Positions 8,195 through 16,123 of a DNA stretch of 64,000 bases are shown here, one piece after another; position 1 is the stretch's first letter; each line of letters starts with the position of its first letter. The stretch comes from Sandaracinaceae bacterium (GTDB taxonomy: Bacteria > Myxococcota_A > Polyangia > Polyangiales > Houyiibacteriaceae). A program made the position numbers and the translations under genes. The DNA is taken from contig JACKEJ010000008.1 in NCBI GenBank assembly GCA_020633055.1, positions 1-64,000 of the forward strand. The letters run 5' to 3'. The notes beneath the pieces are model-generated. The model was not told the origin of the DNA. It made no database searches and saw only the letters and a list, made by a program, of their open reading frames with translations.

Positions 8195-9030
8195 AGCTGG
8201 CCGAGCTGCACCCGCGGCGCTTCTTCCTCGAGACCTGGCAGGAGATGGACCGCGAGGCCGCCGAGGAGCGGGCAGCCCGAGCGCAGGCCGGGCTCGGCTA
8301 CGACTGGCGGCCGCTGATCGCCCTGCTGGGCAGCGCCGTGCTGCTGACGCTGATGGAGTACGTCGGGAACCGCTACTGGCTCGACCAACGCATCACCGAC
8401 GGCCAGCCGCTCGGGTGGATCCGCGAGTGGCGCCGCTCGCCGGACGCGGAGCGCGTGGCGTGGGCGTGGTGGGCGGGCTGGCGCGTGCTGGGCTACTTCC
8501 TCGTCCCCATGGTCATCGTGCGCCTGTACGGAGAGCGCGTCCGCGACCAAGGCCTCTCCACCAAGGGGCTGCGCGAGCACGTGTGGCTGTACATGCTCTG
8601 CTACCTGGTGGTGGCCGTGTGCGTGGCCTTCGTCAGCCGCAGCCCCGAGTTCACCAACTACTACCCGTTCTACAAAGGCGCGAACCTCAGCTGGGCGGAC
8701 TTCCTGGGCTGGGAGCTGATGTACGCCGCGCAGTTCTTCGCGCTGGAGTTCTTCTTCCGCGGCTGGTGGCTGAAGGCGTGCAAGGCGCAGATGGGCAGCC
8801 ACGCCATCTTCGTCATGACCGCGCCCTACGTGATGATCCACTTCGGCAAGCCCATGCTGGAGACCTTCGGCGCGTGCATCGCGGGCGTCGTGCTCGGGAC
8901 ACTGGCCATGAAGACGCGCTCGATCTGGTCCGGCTTTTTTGTGCACGTCGCCGTGGCCGTGAGCATGGACCTAGCCGCCATGCTCAAGACCATCGGCCTG
9001 CCCACCACGTTCTGGCCACCGGGTAGCTGA
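8191..9030 (+). CDS. CPBP-type (Abi) intramembrane glutamic endopeptidase-like protein
   Basis: 279 residues. GTG 8191 overlaps the gltX stop (GTGA), so translation is likely coupled. There are at least six hydrophobic segments. The CPBP motifs are recognisable: ALEFFFRG (Glu186 and Arg190 of motif 1), a His in a helix near residue 213 (YVMIHFGKP) and SGFFVHVAVAVSMD near the C-terminus. Motif 1 normally reads Glu-Glu-x3-Arg; here the first Glu is Leu, so activity is uncertain although the second Glu, Arg and both His-bearing helices remain. CPBP proteins process prenylated or membrane substrates and can give bacteriocin immunity; its role here is unknown. Confidence 0.8.
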   Translation: MKLAELHPRRFFLETWQEMDREAAEERAARAQAGLGYDWRPLIALLGSAVLLTLMEYVGNRYWLDQRITDGQPLGWIREWRRSPDAERVAWAWWAGWRVLGYFLVPMVIVRLYGERVRDQGLSTKGLREHVWLYMLCYLVVAVCVAFVSRSPEFTNYYPFYKGANLSWADFLGWELMYAAQFFALEFFFRGWWLKACKAQMGSHAIFVMTAPYVMIHFGKPMLETFGACIAGVVLGTLAMKTRSIWSGFFVHVAVAVSMDLAAMLKTIGLPTTFWPPGS

Positions 9031-9147
9031 GCGGGCTCGCGCACGTGGCGCGCCGTCCGTGCGCTCGTCCAAGAAGCCCCAGGCGTCCCGCGCGGATGAC
9101 TCAGGCGCCCCGCTTAGGACGGACTCGGGATGGAAAGGGGGTGAGAC

Positions 9148-9726
9148 TTGACGCACATTCCGTACCATGCGGGCATGGCGGGTATGACGCGTGTTCAGTG
9201 GTGGGTGCCCCTCGTCATGGGGTTGGTCATGTGTGCGGTGACAGCGCCCGTGCGAGCGGACTGGATGGGAGACGAAGACGTGCTGCCCGGTGTGCGCCTC
9301 GGGCTCGGCCCGCAGTTCGCGACCAACCCCAACTCCACGATGCTCACCGGTCAGTTCCTGCTGGGCCTCGACCTGCGCCTCGACGAGCAGCTCGGCGCGT
9401 CCTTCGAGCTGGGCTACAGCGGCGAACGGCGCGGACGACTGGCCGGCCGGCACCTGGTGTTCGGTGGGGCGTTCCGCTTCGGCAACATCCTCGGGCTGAG
9501 CCCGCTCGTACACGGGATGATCGGCCGCACCTATGGCGACCCCGTCTTACCCACACGGCGCAGCGGCGGGCTGCGTCTGGGTGGCCGCGTGGACGTGGGT
9601 CGCGTCGCCGGGGTGGACATCCAGTACGAGTCCCGCTTCATCCGCGGCCGGGACACCGAGAACGGGTTCCGAATGGTCTTCTGGTTCGACGCCCTGTTCG
9701 CGCTGAAGGTCGTCGGGTTCCGCTGA
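9148..9726 (+). CDS. Outer-membrane beta-barrel-like protein
   Basis: Up to 192 residues. The TTG at 9148 is preceded by GGAAAGGGGG at good spacing, while ATG 9175 would give a more compact signal peptide (MAGMTRVQWW then a hydrophobic core ending VRADW). Either way it is exported. The mature part is made of short amphipathic strands with Gly and aromatic residues at turns (GQFLLGLDLRLDEQLGASFE and later strands), typical of small barrels of about eight strands. Function unknown. The gene stands alone: the CPBP gene upstream ends 118 bp earlier. Confidence 0.65.
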   Translation: MTHIPYHAGMAGMTRVQWWVPLVMGLVMCAVTAPVRADWMGDEDVLPGVRLGLGPQFATNPNSTMLTGQFLLGLDLRLDEQLGASFELGYSGERRGRLAGRHLVFGGAFRFGNILGLSPLVHGMIGRTYGDPVLPTRRSGGLRLGGRVDVGRVAGVDIQYESRFIRGRDTENGFRMVFWFDALFALKVVGFR

Positions 9727-9927
9727 CTCGAGCGAGCGAACCACGGACCGAGGCCGAGCCACCATGTCACGCGCATGATTGGCGGCGCGCTCGAGCCGGC
9801 TGTGGGTGGGCTGTGACTTTCCGCCCCCGAGAAAACATGGGGTTTTTCACCCATCCCCATGGCGACGTGGGGGATCGGCGTGGCACAATCGGCGCCGGGT
9901 TGAACACATTCTCTGGGGGTTTTCTCT

Positions 9928-10344
9928 ATGGTAAATGGAATCTGGTTGGCTGTGCTCGGGGTGCTTGGCGCGGCGAGTCTCATCATCGCGAAGAAGCCGG
10001 ACGCGAAGGAGCTGATCGACAAGCTCGCGCCCTACCAGGGCTGGATCGGCGCCGTGTCGGCGTTCTGGGGTCTGTGGGTCGTCATCTCGTCGGTGCTCAA
10101 CATCGGCTGGCTCACCGCGGCGCCCATCTACTGGGTGACGTTCTTGGTGGACGGTGTGCTGCAGCTGTGCCTCGGCCTGCTGCTCGGCGTGGGCGTCCTC
10201 AAGACGTTCATCAAGAACGAGGAGGCCGTCGCCAAGCTGGACCAGACCATCGCCAAGCTGCAGCCCAAGCAGGGCGTGCTCGGCCTGGTGGCCATCGGCT
10301 TCGGCATCTGGATGATCGTCGCGGGCCTGCTGTTCTCGGTCTGA
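9928..10344 (+). CDS. Small integral membrane protein of unknown function
   Basis: 138 residues from ATG 9928, preceded by a G-run that can act as ribosome-binding site. Four hydrophobic segments can be seen (about residues 4-21, 37-60, 65-90 and 112-136), with a charged stretch of Lys/Glu/Gln near 93-112 (FIKNEEAVAKLDQTIAKLQP) between the third and fourth. No family motif is recognised. The 200 bp upstream is noticeably less GC-rich than its surroundings, compatible with a promoter of its own. Transcription converges with the oxygenase gene at 10481. Confidence 0.7.
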   Translation: MVNGIWLAVLGVLGAASLIIAKKPDAKELIDKLAPYQGWIGAVSAFWGLWVVISSVLNIGWLTAAPIYWVTFLVDGVLQLCLGLLLGVGVLKTFIKNEEAVAKLDQTIAKLQPKQGVLGLVAIGFGIWMIVAGLLFSV

Positions 10345-10480
10345 CACGCGCTTCTACCAACACGACGCAACGGCGTGCTTCCCGGGGGGTGGCGCGCCGT
10401 TCTCGTTGCGGCGCTCGAGAGCGCTCGTCGCGTGCAGCCCGAGGGCCGCGGTCGGTCGCGACCGCTCCCGCGCGCTGTAC

Positions 10481-11422
10481 CTACTTGATGAGCCCGATCT
10501 CGATCAGCCGCTGCGTGAGGTACGCGTCGGCCGTGATGGGCTCTGGGTAGCGGTCCGGGTTCTCGTCGCTCACGCACTCTGGCAGCGTGCGGATCACGTA
10601 CTCGGAGTTCGGGTGCAGGAAGAACGGAATGCTGGTGCGCGCCTGGCTGGCCCACGGCTCGGGGGGGTTGGTGACGCGGTGCGTGGTGCTCGGCAGCACG
10701 TGGTTGGTCAGGCGCTGCAGCATGTCCCCCACGTTCATCGCGATCATGCCCTGCTCGGTGCCCAGCGGGAGCCACGCGCCATCGCGCCGTAGCAGCTCGA
10801 GCCCGGGAGCGTCGCTGCACACCAGCAGCGTGATGAGGTTGATGTCCTCGTGCGCGGCGGCCCGCACACCCGGCGGACACGGCTTGGGCAGCGGCGGATA
10901 GTGAATGGGCCGCAACACGCTGTTGCCGTGGTCCACCACGTCGTCGAAGAAGCGCTCCGTGAGCCCCAGGCCGAGCGCGATGGCCCGCAGGATGTCCACG
11001 CCGAGCGCGTCCAGCGCCTGGTAGAGGGCGAGCGTGGCCGCCTTGAAGCCCGGCACCTCCTGGGGCCAAACGTTCTCGGGCTCGGTGCCGTGGAACGGGC
11101 TGTCGGGCGCGAACTCGCGGCCCACGTGCCAGAACTCTTTCAGGTCGGGGTGCTGCGCGTCTTTCGCGGCCTCCACGCCGAACGCCGTGTAGCCGCGGGC
11201 GCCACCACCTCCCGGGATGTGGTAGCCGCGCTTGACCTCCTCGGGCAGCGCGAAGAACGCGCGCAGGGCCTCGTAGGCAGGCTCGGTGACCCCCTCGTCC
11301 ACGCCGTGCCCCACGAAGGTCACGAACCCGAACTCGCGCAGCGAGGCGTGTAGGTCGCGCACGAAGCCCGTGGCGTCCCCTTCGCGCAGCTCGCGCACAT
11401 CCAGCGTCGGCACTTGATTCAC
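10481..11422 (-). CDS. Isopenicillin N synthase-like 2-oxoglutarate/Fe(II)-dependent oxygenase
   Basis: 313 residues, the usual length. The non-haem iron ligands are visible as His191-x-Asp193 (AAHEDINLITLL) and His248 (STTHRVTNP), and the 2-oxoglutarate-binding Arg262-x-Ser264 (RTSIPFF) is in place. The N-terminal DIOX_N region (residues 4-110) is also conserved (FGFVTFVGHGV). Related enzymes hydroxylate, desaturate or cyclise small molecules; the substrate cannot be told from sequence. It is divergent from the Hsp70-like gene, with only about 75 bp between the starts. Confidence 0.9.
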   Translation of the reverse strand: MNQVPTLDVRELREGDATGFVRDLHASLREFGFVTFVGHGVDEGVTEPAYEALRAFFALPEEVKRGYHIPGGGGARGYTAFGVEAAKDAQHPDLKEFWHVGREFAPDSPFHGTEPENVWPQEVPGFKAATLALYQALDALGVDILRAIALGLGLTERFFDDVVDHGNSVLRPIHYPPLPKPCPPGVRAAAHEDINLITLLVCSDAPGLELLRRDGAWLPLGTEQGMIAMNVGDMLQRLTNHVLPSTTHRVTNPPEPWASQARTSIPFFLHPNSEYVIRTLPECVSDENPDRYPEPITADAYLTQRLIEIGLIK

Positions 11423-11496
11423 GGCAGTGGCTGCTCCTCGAGGGACTCTACCAGATGCTTGTCCCCCCGCGCCCTTGTGGCCACACTGCGCGCCCG

Positions 11497-14319
11497 ATGA
11501 GCGCCCGATACATCGTAGGGATCGACCTGGGCACCACCAACACGGTGGTGGCCTTCGCCGACACGCGCGGGGCCGGCCCGAGCGCCATGCCGCGCGCGGA
11601 GGTGTTCCCGCTGCCGCAGTGGGTGGCCGCGGGCGAGGTGGCCGAGCGCCCGAGCCTGCCCTCCGCGCGCTATCAAGCCAGCGAAGAGGAGCTGCCCGAG
11701 GCGCGCACGCTGCACGACGATCGCGAGCCAGGCGTGCTGGGCGCGCTGGCGCTCGACCTGGGCGCGCGGGTCCCTTCCCGCCTGGTGACCAGCGCCAAGA
11801 GCTGGCTGTGCCACGGCGCGGTCGACCGGCGCGCGCCCATCCTCCCGTGGGGGGCGCCGGCCGAGGTCCGCAAGGTCTCGCCGGTGGACGCGTCGGCCAG
11901 CTACCTCGCGCACGTCCGCGGGGCCTGGGACGCGCAGCACCCCACGCACCCGCTGGACGAGCAGGAGGTGGTGCTGACCGTGCCCGCGTCCTTCGACGAG
12001 GCCGCCCGCGCGCTCACGCTGGACGCGGCCAAGCTGGCCGGGCTGCCGAAGGTGCGCCTGGTGGAGGAGCCGCTGGCCGCGTTCTACCGTTTCTTGGGCG
12101 AACACCGCGCCGGCCTGGCCGAGGCCCTCTCCGACGTGAAGCTGGTGGTGGTCGTGGACTGCGGCGGCGGGACCACGGACCTCACGCTGATCCGCGTGGA
12201 GCAGCGCGAGAGCGGGCCGCGCATGACGCGCATCGCCGTGGGCGACCACCTCATGCTGGGCGGCGACAACATGGACCTGGCCCTCGCCAAGCGCTGCGAG
12301 GCCGAGCTGAGCCCGGGGCGCCCGCTGAGCGCGCTGCGCTTCGCCCAGCTGGTGCACGAGTGTCGGTCCGCAAAGGAGCGGCTGCTCTCGCCCGACGCCC
12401 CCGAGGCGCTGACTGTCACCGTGCTGGGCTCGGGCAGCAAGCTGATCGGCGCGTCGGCGAGCGCGCGCTTGGCTCGTGACGAGGTCCGCGCGGCCGCCCT
12501 GGACGGCTTCTTTCCCCTGGTGCAGCGAGACGCGCGCCCGGCGCGAAGGGCTTCCGGCCTCATGGAGCTGGGCCTGCCCTACGCAACCGACGCGGCCGTC
12601 ACGCGCCATCTCGCGGCGTTCCTCGCGCGGCACGAGTCCGTGGCGCAGGAGGCGGTCGGTGAGGGCGCGCCGCTGCCCGACGCGGTCTTGTTCAACGGCG
12701 GCGTGTTCCGCAGCGGACTGCTGCGCGAGCGCGTGGTGGAGACCCTCGGCAGCTTCCGCGGCGGCCCGGTGCGCGCCCTGCCGCACGACGAGCCCGACCT
12801 GGCGGTGGCGCTCGGCGCGGTGACCTACGGGCTCGCGCGGCGCGGCGTGGGTCTGCGCGTGGGCGGAGGCTCGGCGCGCAGCTACTTCCTGGCCCTGCCC
12901 AAGGAGCCGAGCGCGCGAGGCGGCGATGGTGGGGACAGCGTGGCGGAGGCCATCTGCTTGCTCCCCCGTGGCAGCGAGGAGGGCGAGGAGATCGCTCTGG
13001 CCGGCAAGCAGTTCTCGCTGAAGCTCGGCCGCCCCGTGCGCTTTCACCTGCTGACCAGCACCGCCGACGTCCGCCACATCCGCCCGGGGGAGCGCGTGCC
13101 CCTCGACGACCCGGAGCGCTACACCAGCCTGCCGCCCATCGCCGCCGTGCTGGACGCCAAGGCCGCGGGTGGGGGATCGCCTCAGGGGGCGCAGGCCGAG
13201 GCCGAGGTGACGGTGGAGCTCGTCACCGCGCTGACCGAGGTGGGCACGCTCGAGATGTCCTGCGTGCAGGCCGACGACGCCCGCGCCCGCTGGAAGCTGG
13301 AATTCCAGATCCGTGGTCGCGACGACGCTCAGCTGGCCGCGCTGCACGTGGGCCAGCTGCATCCGCGCTTCGCGGAGGCCACGGCGCGCATCCGAGAGGT
13401 GTACGGCAAGGCCAAGGGCGCGGCCGACGTCACGGGGCGCGACGTGAAGCGGCTGCGCGCGGACCTGGAGAAGATCCTGGGCCCCCGCGAGGGCTGGGAC
13501 ACCCCCCTGCTCCGCGAGCTGTTCTCGGCGCTGTTCGCGGGCGTGAAGAACCGGCGGCGCAGCGCCGACCACGAGCGCGTGTGGTTCAACCTGGTGGGCT
13601 ACACCCTGCGGCCTGGCTTTGGGTATCCCCTGGACGAGTGGCGCGTGAGCCAGCTGGTCGAGGCCGCGCTGCGCGCCGGCGTGCAGTACGCCCCCGAGCC
13701 GCAGAACTGGTCCGAGCACTGGACCCTGTTCCGACGCATCGCGGGTGGGCTCCCGGCCGAGGCGCAGCGCGAGCTGTTGGACCAGGTGCAGTGGTACCTG
13801 GAGCCCCCGAGCCGCAAGCCCAAGCCGCGCCCAGCGGGTCCGCGCATGCTGGCCGTGGACGACATGGTGCGCTTGGCCGGCGCCCTCGAGCGCGTGGGGG
13901 CCGAGCGCAAGGCGCAGGTGGGTGGCTGGCTGGTGACGCGCCTGATGGAGCACGACGAGAACCCCCAGGCGTGGTGGGCCGTGGGCCGGCTGGGTGCGCG
14001 CGTGCCGCTCTATGGGAGCGCCCACGACGTGGTGCCGCCCCACGTGGTGCACGAGTGGCTCGAGCGCTGCCTGAGCGTCGAATGGAAGAACGACGCGACC
14101 CAGGCGCCCATGGCCGCCGCCCTCATGGCGCGCCGCAGTGGGGACCGGGTGCGGGACGTGTCCGACGCGCTGCGCGAGCAGGTCGCGGCGCGCCTCGAGC
14201 GCGAGGGCAAGAGCGAGGCCTGGGTGCGCATGGTGCGCGAGGTGGCCCAGCTGGAGGAGGCAGACGAGCGTCGCTTCTTCGGCGACTCGCTGCCCGTCGG
14301 CCTGCGCCTGCTGGAGTGA
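11497..14319 (+). CDS. Large DnaK/Hsp70-family paralogue with an extended C-terminal region
   Basis: 940 residues from ATG 11497; the preceding in-frame codons lack coding character. The N-terminal half is an actin-like ATPase: GIDLGTTNTVVAF (phosphate 1), VVVVDCGGGTTDLTL (phosphate 2) and an adenosine motif around FNGGVFRS. Beyond about residue 560 there is no standard substrate-binding domain. Instead about 380 residues of mostly helical sequence follow, matching the group of long Hsp70-like proteins with a DUF3731-type C-terminus (family knowledge, not searched). The real dnaK is at 49661, so this is a specialised paralogue, presumably cytoplasmic, with unknown clients. No J-protein or GrpE is adjacent. 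Confidence 0.85.
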   Translation: MSARYIVGIDLGTTNTVVAFADTRGAGPSAMPRAEVFPLPQWVAAGEVAERPSLPSARYQASEEELPEARTLHDDREPGVLGALALDLGARVPSRLVTSAKSWLCHGAVDRRAPILPWGAPAEVRKVSPVDASASYLAHVRGAWDAQHPTHPLDEQEVVLTVPASFDEAARALTLDAAKLAGLPKVRLVEEPLAAFYRFLGEHRAGLAEALSDVKLVVVVDCGGGTTDLTLIRVEQRESGPRMTRIAVGDHLMLGGDNMDLALAKRCEAELSPGRPLSALRFAQLVHECRSAKERLLSPDAPEALTVTVLGSGSKLIGASASARLARDEVRAAALDGFFPLVQRDARPARRASGLMELGLPYATDAAVTRHLAAFLARHESVAQEAVGEGAPLPDAVLFNGGVFRSGLLRERVVETLGSFRGGPVRALPHDEPDLAVALGAVTYGLARRGVGLRVGGGSARSYFLALPKEPSARGGDGGDSVAEAICLLPRGSEEGEEIALAGKQFSLKLGRPVRFHLLTSTADVRHIRPGERVPLDDPERYTSLPPIAAVLDAKAAGGGSPQGAQAEAEVTVELVTALTEVGTLEMSCVQADDARARWKLEFQIRGRDDAQLAALHVGQLHPRFAEATARIREVYGKAKGAADVTGRDVKRLRADLEKILGPREGWDTPLLRELFSALFAGVKNRRRSADHERVWFNLVGYTLRPGFGYPLDEWRVSQLVEAALRAGVQYAPEPQNWSEHWTLFRRIAGGLPAEAQRELLDQVQWYLEPPSRKPKPRPAGPRMLAVDDMVRLAGALERVGAERKAQVGGWLVTRLMEHDENPQAWWAVGRLGARVPLYGSAHDVVPPHVVHEWLERCLSVEWKNDATQAPMAAALMARRSGDRVRDVSDALREQVAARLEREGKSEAWVRMVREVAQLEEADERRFFGDSLPVGLRLLE

Positions 14320-14808
14320 GCCCCCGGGTGAAATCGACCGCCGCACCGAAGAAAAAGTGATGGGGTTGGGCCCAAAGCGGCAACTGCACTCATGGACGCG
14401 ACAGGCACCATCCCCCCGGGGCCCATCCGGCTACCCCCAGCCCCCTCCAGACCGGCGCTGATCTCCGGTCGTTCTGGCCTCCATGGCAGCGGGGTCGGTG
14501 GCAGCGTGCGAGCCGCGCCCTGGTTTCCGATTCCCCACGAGTTCGGCGGGTAACGCGTGTACGTGAGGCGCGTCGAGCCGGAGTTCCCCAGCGCCGTGGA
14601 AGGTGCCGCGTCGGTGGGGTGCGAGGGGCTATTCGTGGACGAGGTTCCCCGGCTGAACGTCGAGCGTTCTGCTGGCGGACCCTCCTCCGGCTCGGCGTGC
14701 CCTCCGGCCACGTGGACGAATTTCGTCGCCGCAAGGGAGATTTTTCAGACTTGCGACGTTGCCGAAACTTGCACAGAAAAATCCTCAATCTTTTCGTGGC
14801 GACCAACG
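14320..14808. other. Non-coding stretch upstream of the sigma-54 small RNA, with candidate activator sites
   Basis: No gene is convincing here; the short frames lack start signals and coding composition. Two features stand out near the downstream promoter: a perfect palindrome GACGAATTTCGTC (14715-14727) and a direct repeat ACTTGC at 14749 and 14767, 18 bp apart. They lie 40-95 bp before the -24 element, where enhancer-binding proteins usually bind. The base composition falls clearly in AT-richer direction from about 14730 to 14800. Confidence 0.35.
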
Positions 14809-14825
14809 TTGGCACGGGTCTAGCA
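14809..14825 (+). promoter_or_regulatory. Candidate sigma-54 promoter for a small RNA
   Basis: TTGGCACG-GGTC-TAGCA matches the -24/-12 consensus (TGGCACG-N4-TTGCA) at all fixed positions but one (TAGC for TTGC), with correct spacing between the GG and GC pairs. Start of transcription would be about 14835-14837. The next element downstream is an intrinsic terminator rather than a gene. Confidence 0.5.
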
Positions 14826-14835
14826 TAGGGAAAGA

Positions 14836-14949
14836 GCAGTGTTCGGAGCCGACGTTTGGGCCACCCCCCCACGCCCGGCGTCAATGGCCTGACACACCCT
14901 GCGACCGCGACGAACCCCCCCCACCCCCTCCGTCGCGGTCGTTTTTATT
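14836..14949 (+). ncRNA. Candidate sigma-54-dependent small RNA of about 110 nt
   Basis: Bounded by a sigma-54-type promoter (14809-14825) and a strong intrinsic terminator (14902-14949), with no reading frame of note between. A small GTCA/TGAC hairpin is possible near 14880-14894. Two exposed C-rich segments are visible: one around 14862-14878 and one in the terminator loop (14913-14930), ending CCCCCTC. C-rich loops can pair with G-rich Shine-Dalgarno sequences, so translational repression is a reasonable guess. Myxobacteria are reported to use a developmental sRNA (Pxr) linked to sigma-54 control, but I cannot establish homology. Exact ends are inferred. Confidence 0.45.
14902..14949 (+). 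terminator. Strong rho-independent terminator
   Basis: CGACCGCGACG (14902-14912) pairs with CGTCGCGGTCG (14931-14941), a perfect 11-bp stem with an 18-base C-rich loop, directly followed by TTTTTATT. It is 580 bp past the end of the Hsp70-like gene, so it more likely ends the small RNA that starts near 14836. Confidence 0.9.
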
Positions 14950-15033
14950 CCGTCGGCCGCATGGCCTCGGTCGCCCAGCGCGACCGGGGCCCGGCGCCGA
15001 GACGGCCTGGGCCCTGACTGCTACGGTCGGCCC

Positions 15034-16017
15034 ATGCCGACCCTCGTGCTCTCACGTGACCTGCCCTTTGGGGCCAGCTTCGACCTCCGGCAAGCCACCA
15101 AGGGGCTGGACGTGCGGACGGTGGCCCACGGCCGTTCGGCCGAGCGCGACGAGCTGCTACACGCCTGCCGAGACGCCGACGCGCTCGTGACCATGCTCTC
15201 CGATCGCATCGACGCGGAGTTCATGGCGGCCTGTCCACAGCTGCGGGTCATCGCGAATTACGCCGTGGGCTACGACAACCTGGACCTGCACGCAGCCGCC
15301 CGCACCGGAATCGTGTTGACCAACACGCCCGACGTCCTGACCGAGGCCACGGCCGACATCGCGTTCGCGTTGGTGCTCGGGGTGGCGCGGCGCGTCCGGG
15401 AGGGCGAGCGCCTGCTGCGGGCGGGCGAGTTCCACGGCTGGCGCTCGGACATGCTGCTGGGGACCGAGCTGCACGGTCGTGTGTTCGGGCTGATCGGGAT
15501 GGGGCGCATCGGGGCCGCCACGGCGCGGCGCGCGCGGGGCTTCGGTATGCGTGTTCACTATTGCAATCGAAACCCGGTGTCGACGGAGCTGACGGCCGAG
15601 CTGGGGGCGACGAGGCGCAGCCTGGACGAGCTGCTGGCCGAAGCGGACGTGCTGAGCGTGCACTGCCCGCTGACACCCGAGACGCACCACCTGCTGAACG
15701 CGGCGCGCCTCGCGCAACTGAAGCCCGGCGCCATCCTGATCAACACGGCGCGCGGTCCCGTCGTGGACGAGGCTGCCCTGGTGGACGCCCTCGAGCGCGG
15801 AGCTCTGCGAGGGGCGGGCCTGGACGTGTACGAGCACGAGCCACGTGTGCACCCTGGGCTGCTCCACCGGGACGACGTGATGCTGCTGCCTCACCTCGGG
15901 AGCGCCACCACCGAGACGCGCGCGGTCATGGCAGAGCTCGCCCTGCGCAATTGCGTCGCGGTGCTGCAGGGACGCCCGCCGGAGACACCCATCACGCTCC
16001 CCACGCGGGTGGCATAG
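15034..16017 (+). CDS. D-2-hydroxyacid dehydrogenase (glyoxylate/hydroxypyruvate reductase-like)
   Basis: 327 residues from ATG 15034. The Rossmann motif GLIGMGRIGAATARRA (about 150-165) is followed by the family signature HCPLTPETHHLL and an INTARGPVVDE strand. The catalytic Arg (NTARG), Glu and His (LPHLGSATTETR) are all in place. Its closest-looking relatives are NAD(P)-dependent D-glycerate dehydrogenases/glyoxylate reductases, interconverting glyoxylate with glycolate or hydroxypyruvate with D-glycerate in the cytoplasm. Substrate within the family is uncertain. Glyoxylate is also a product of the lyase predicted at 38212. The gene appears monocistronic, just behind the terminator at 14902-14949. 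Confidence 0.9.
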   Translation: MPTLVLSRDLPFGASFDLRQATKGLDVRTVAHGRSAERDELLHACRDADALVTMLSDRIDAEFMAACPQLRVIANYAVGYDNLDLHAAARTGIVLTNTPDVLTEATADIAFALVLGVARRVREGERLLRAGEFHGWRSDMLLGTELHGRVFGLIGMGRIGAATARRARGFGMRVHYCNRNPVSTELTAELGATRRSLDELLAEADVLSVHCPLTPETHHLLNAARLAQLKPGAILINTARGPVVDEAALVDALERGALRGAGLDVYEHEPRVHPGLLHRDDVMLLPHLGSATTETRAVMAELALRNCVAVLQGRPPETPITLPTRVA

Positions 16018-16123
16018 CGGTGCTGCGGGGTGCACCGTGACAGCGCGGACGGGGTAGCGCTGCTGCGGCGAGGGGCGCTCGACTCCGCGGTCGGAGACGC
16101 GCGCCACGTCCGCGGGGGGCTGC

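Noticed and set aside
11419..14346. 975-codon open frame on the minus strand
   Set aside because: It is the antisense shadow of the Hsp70-like gene, whose motifs are unambiguous on the plus strand.
14557..14823. Short 88-codon frame before the small RNA
   Set aside because: No start signal, mixed composition and a position overlapping the candidate activator sites and promoter; not supported as a gene.
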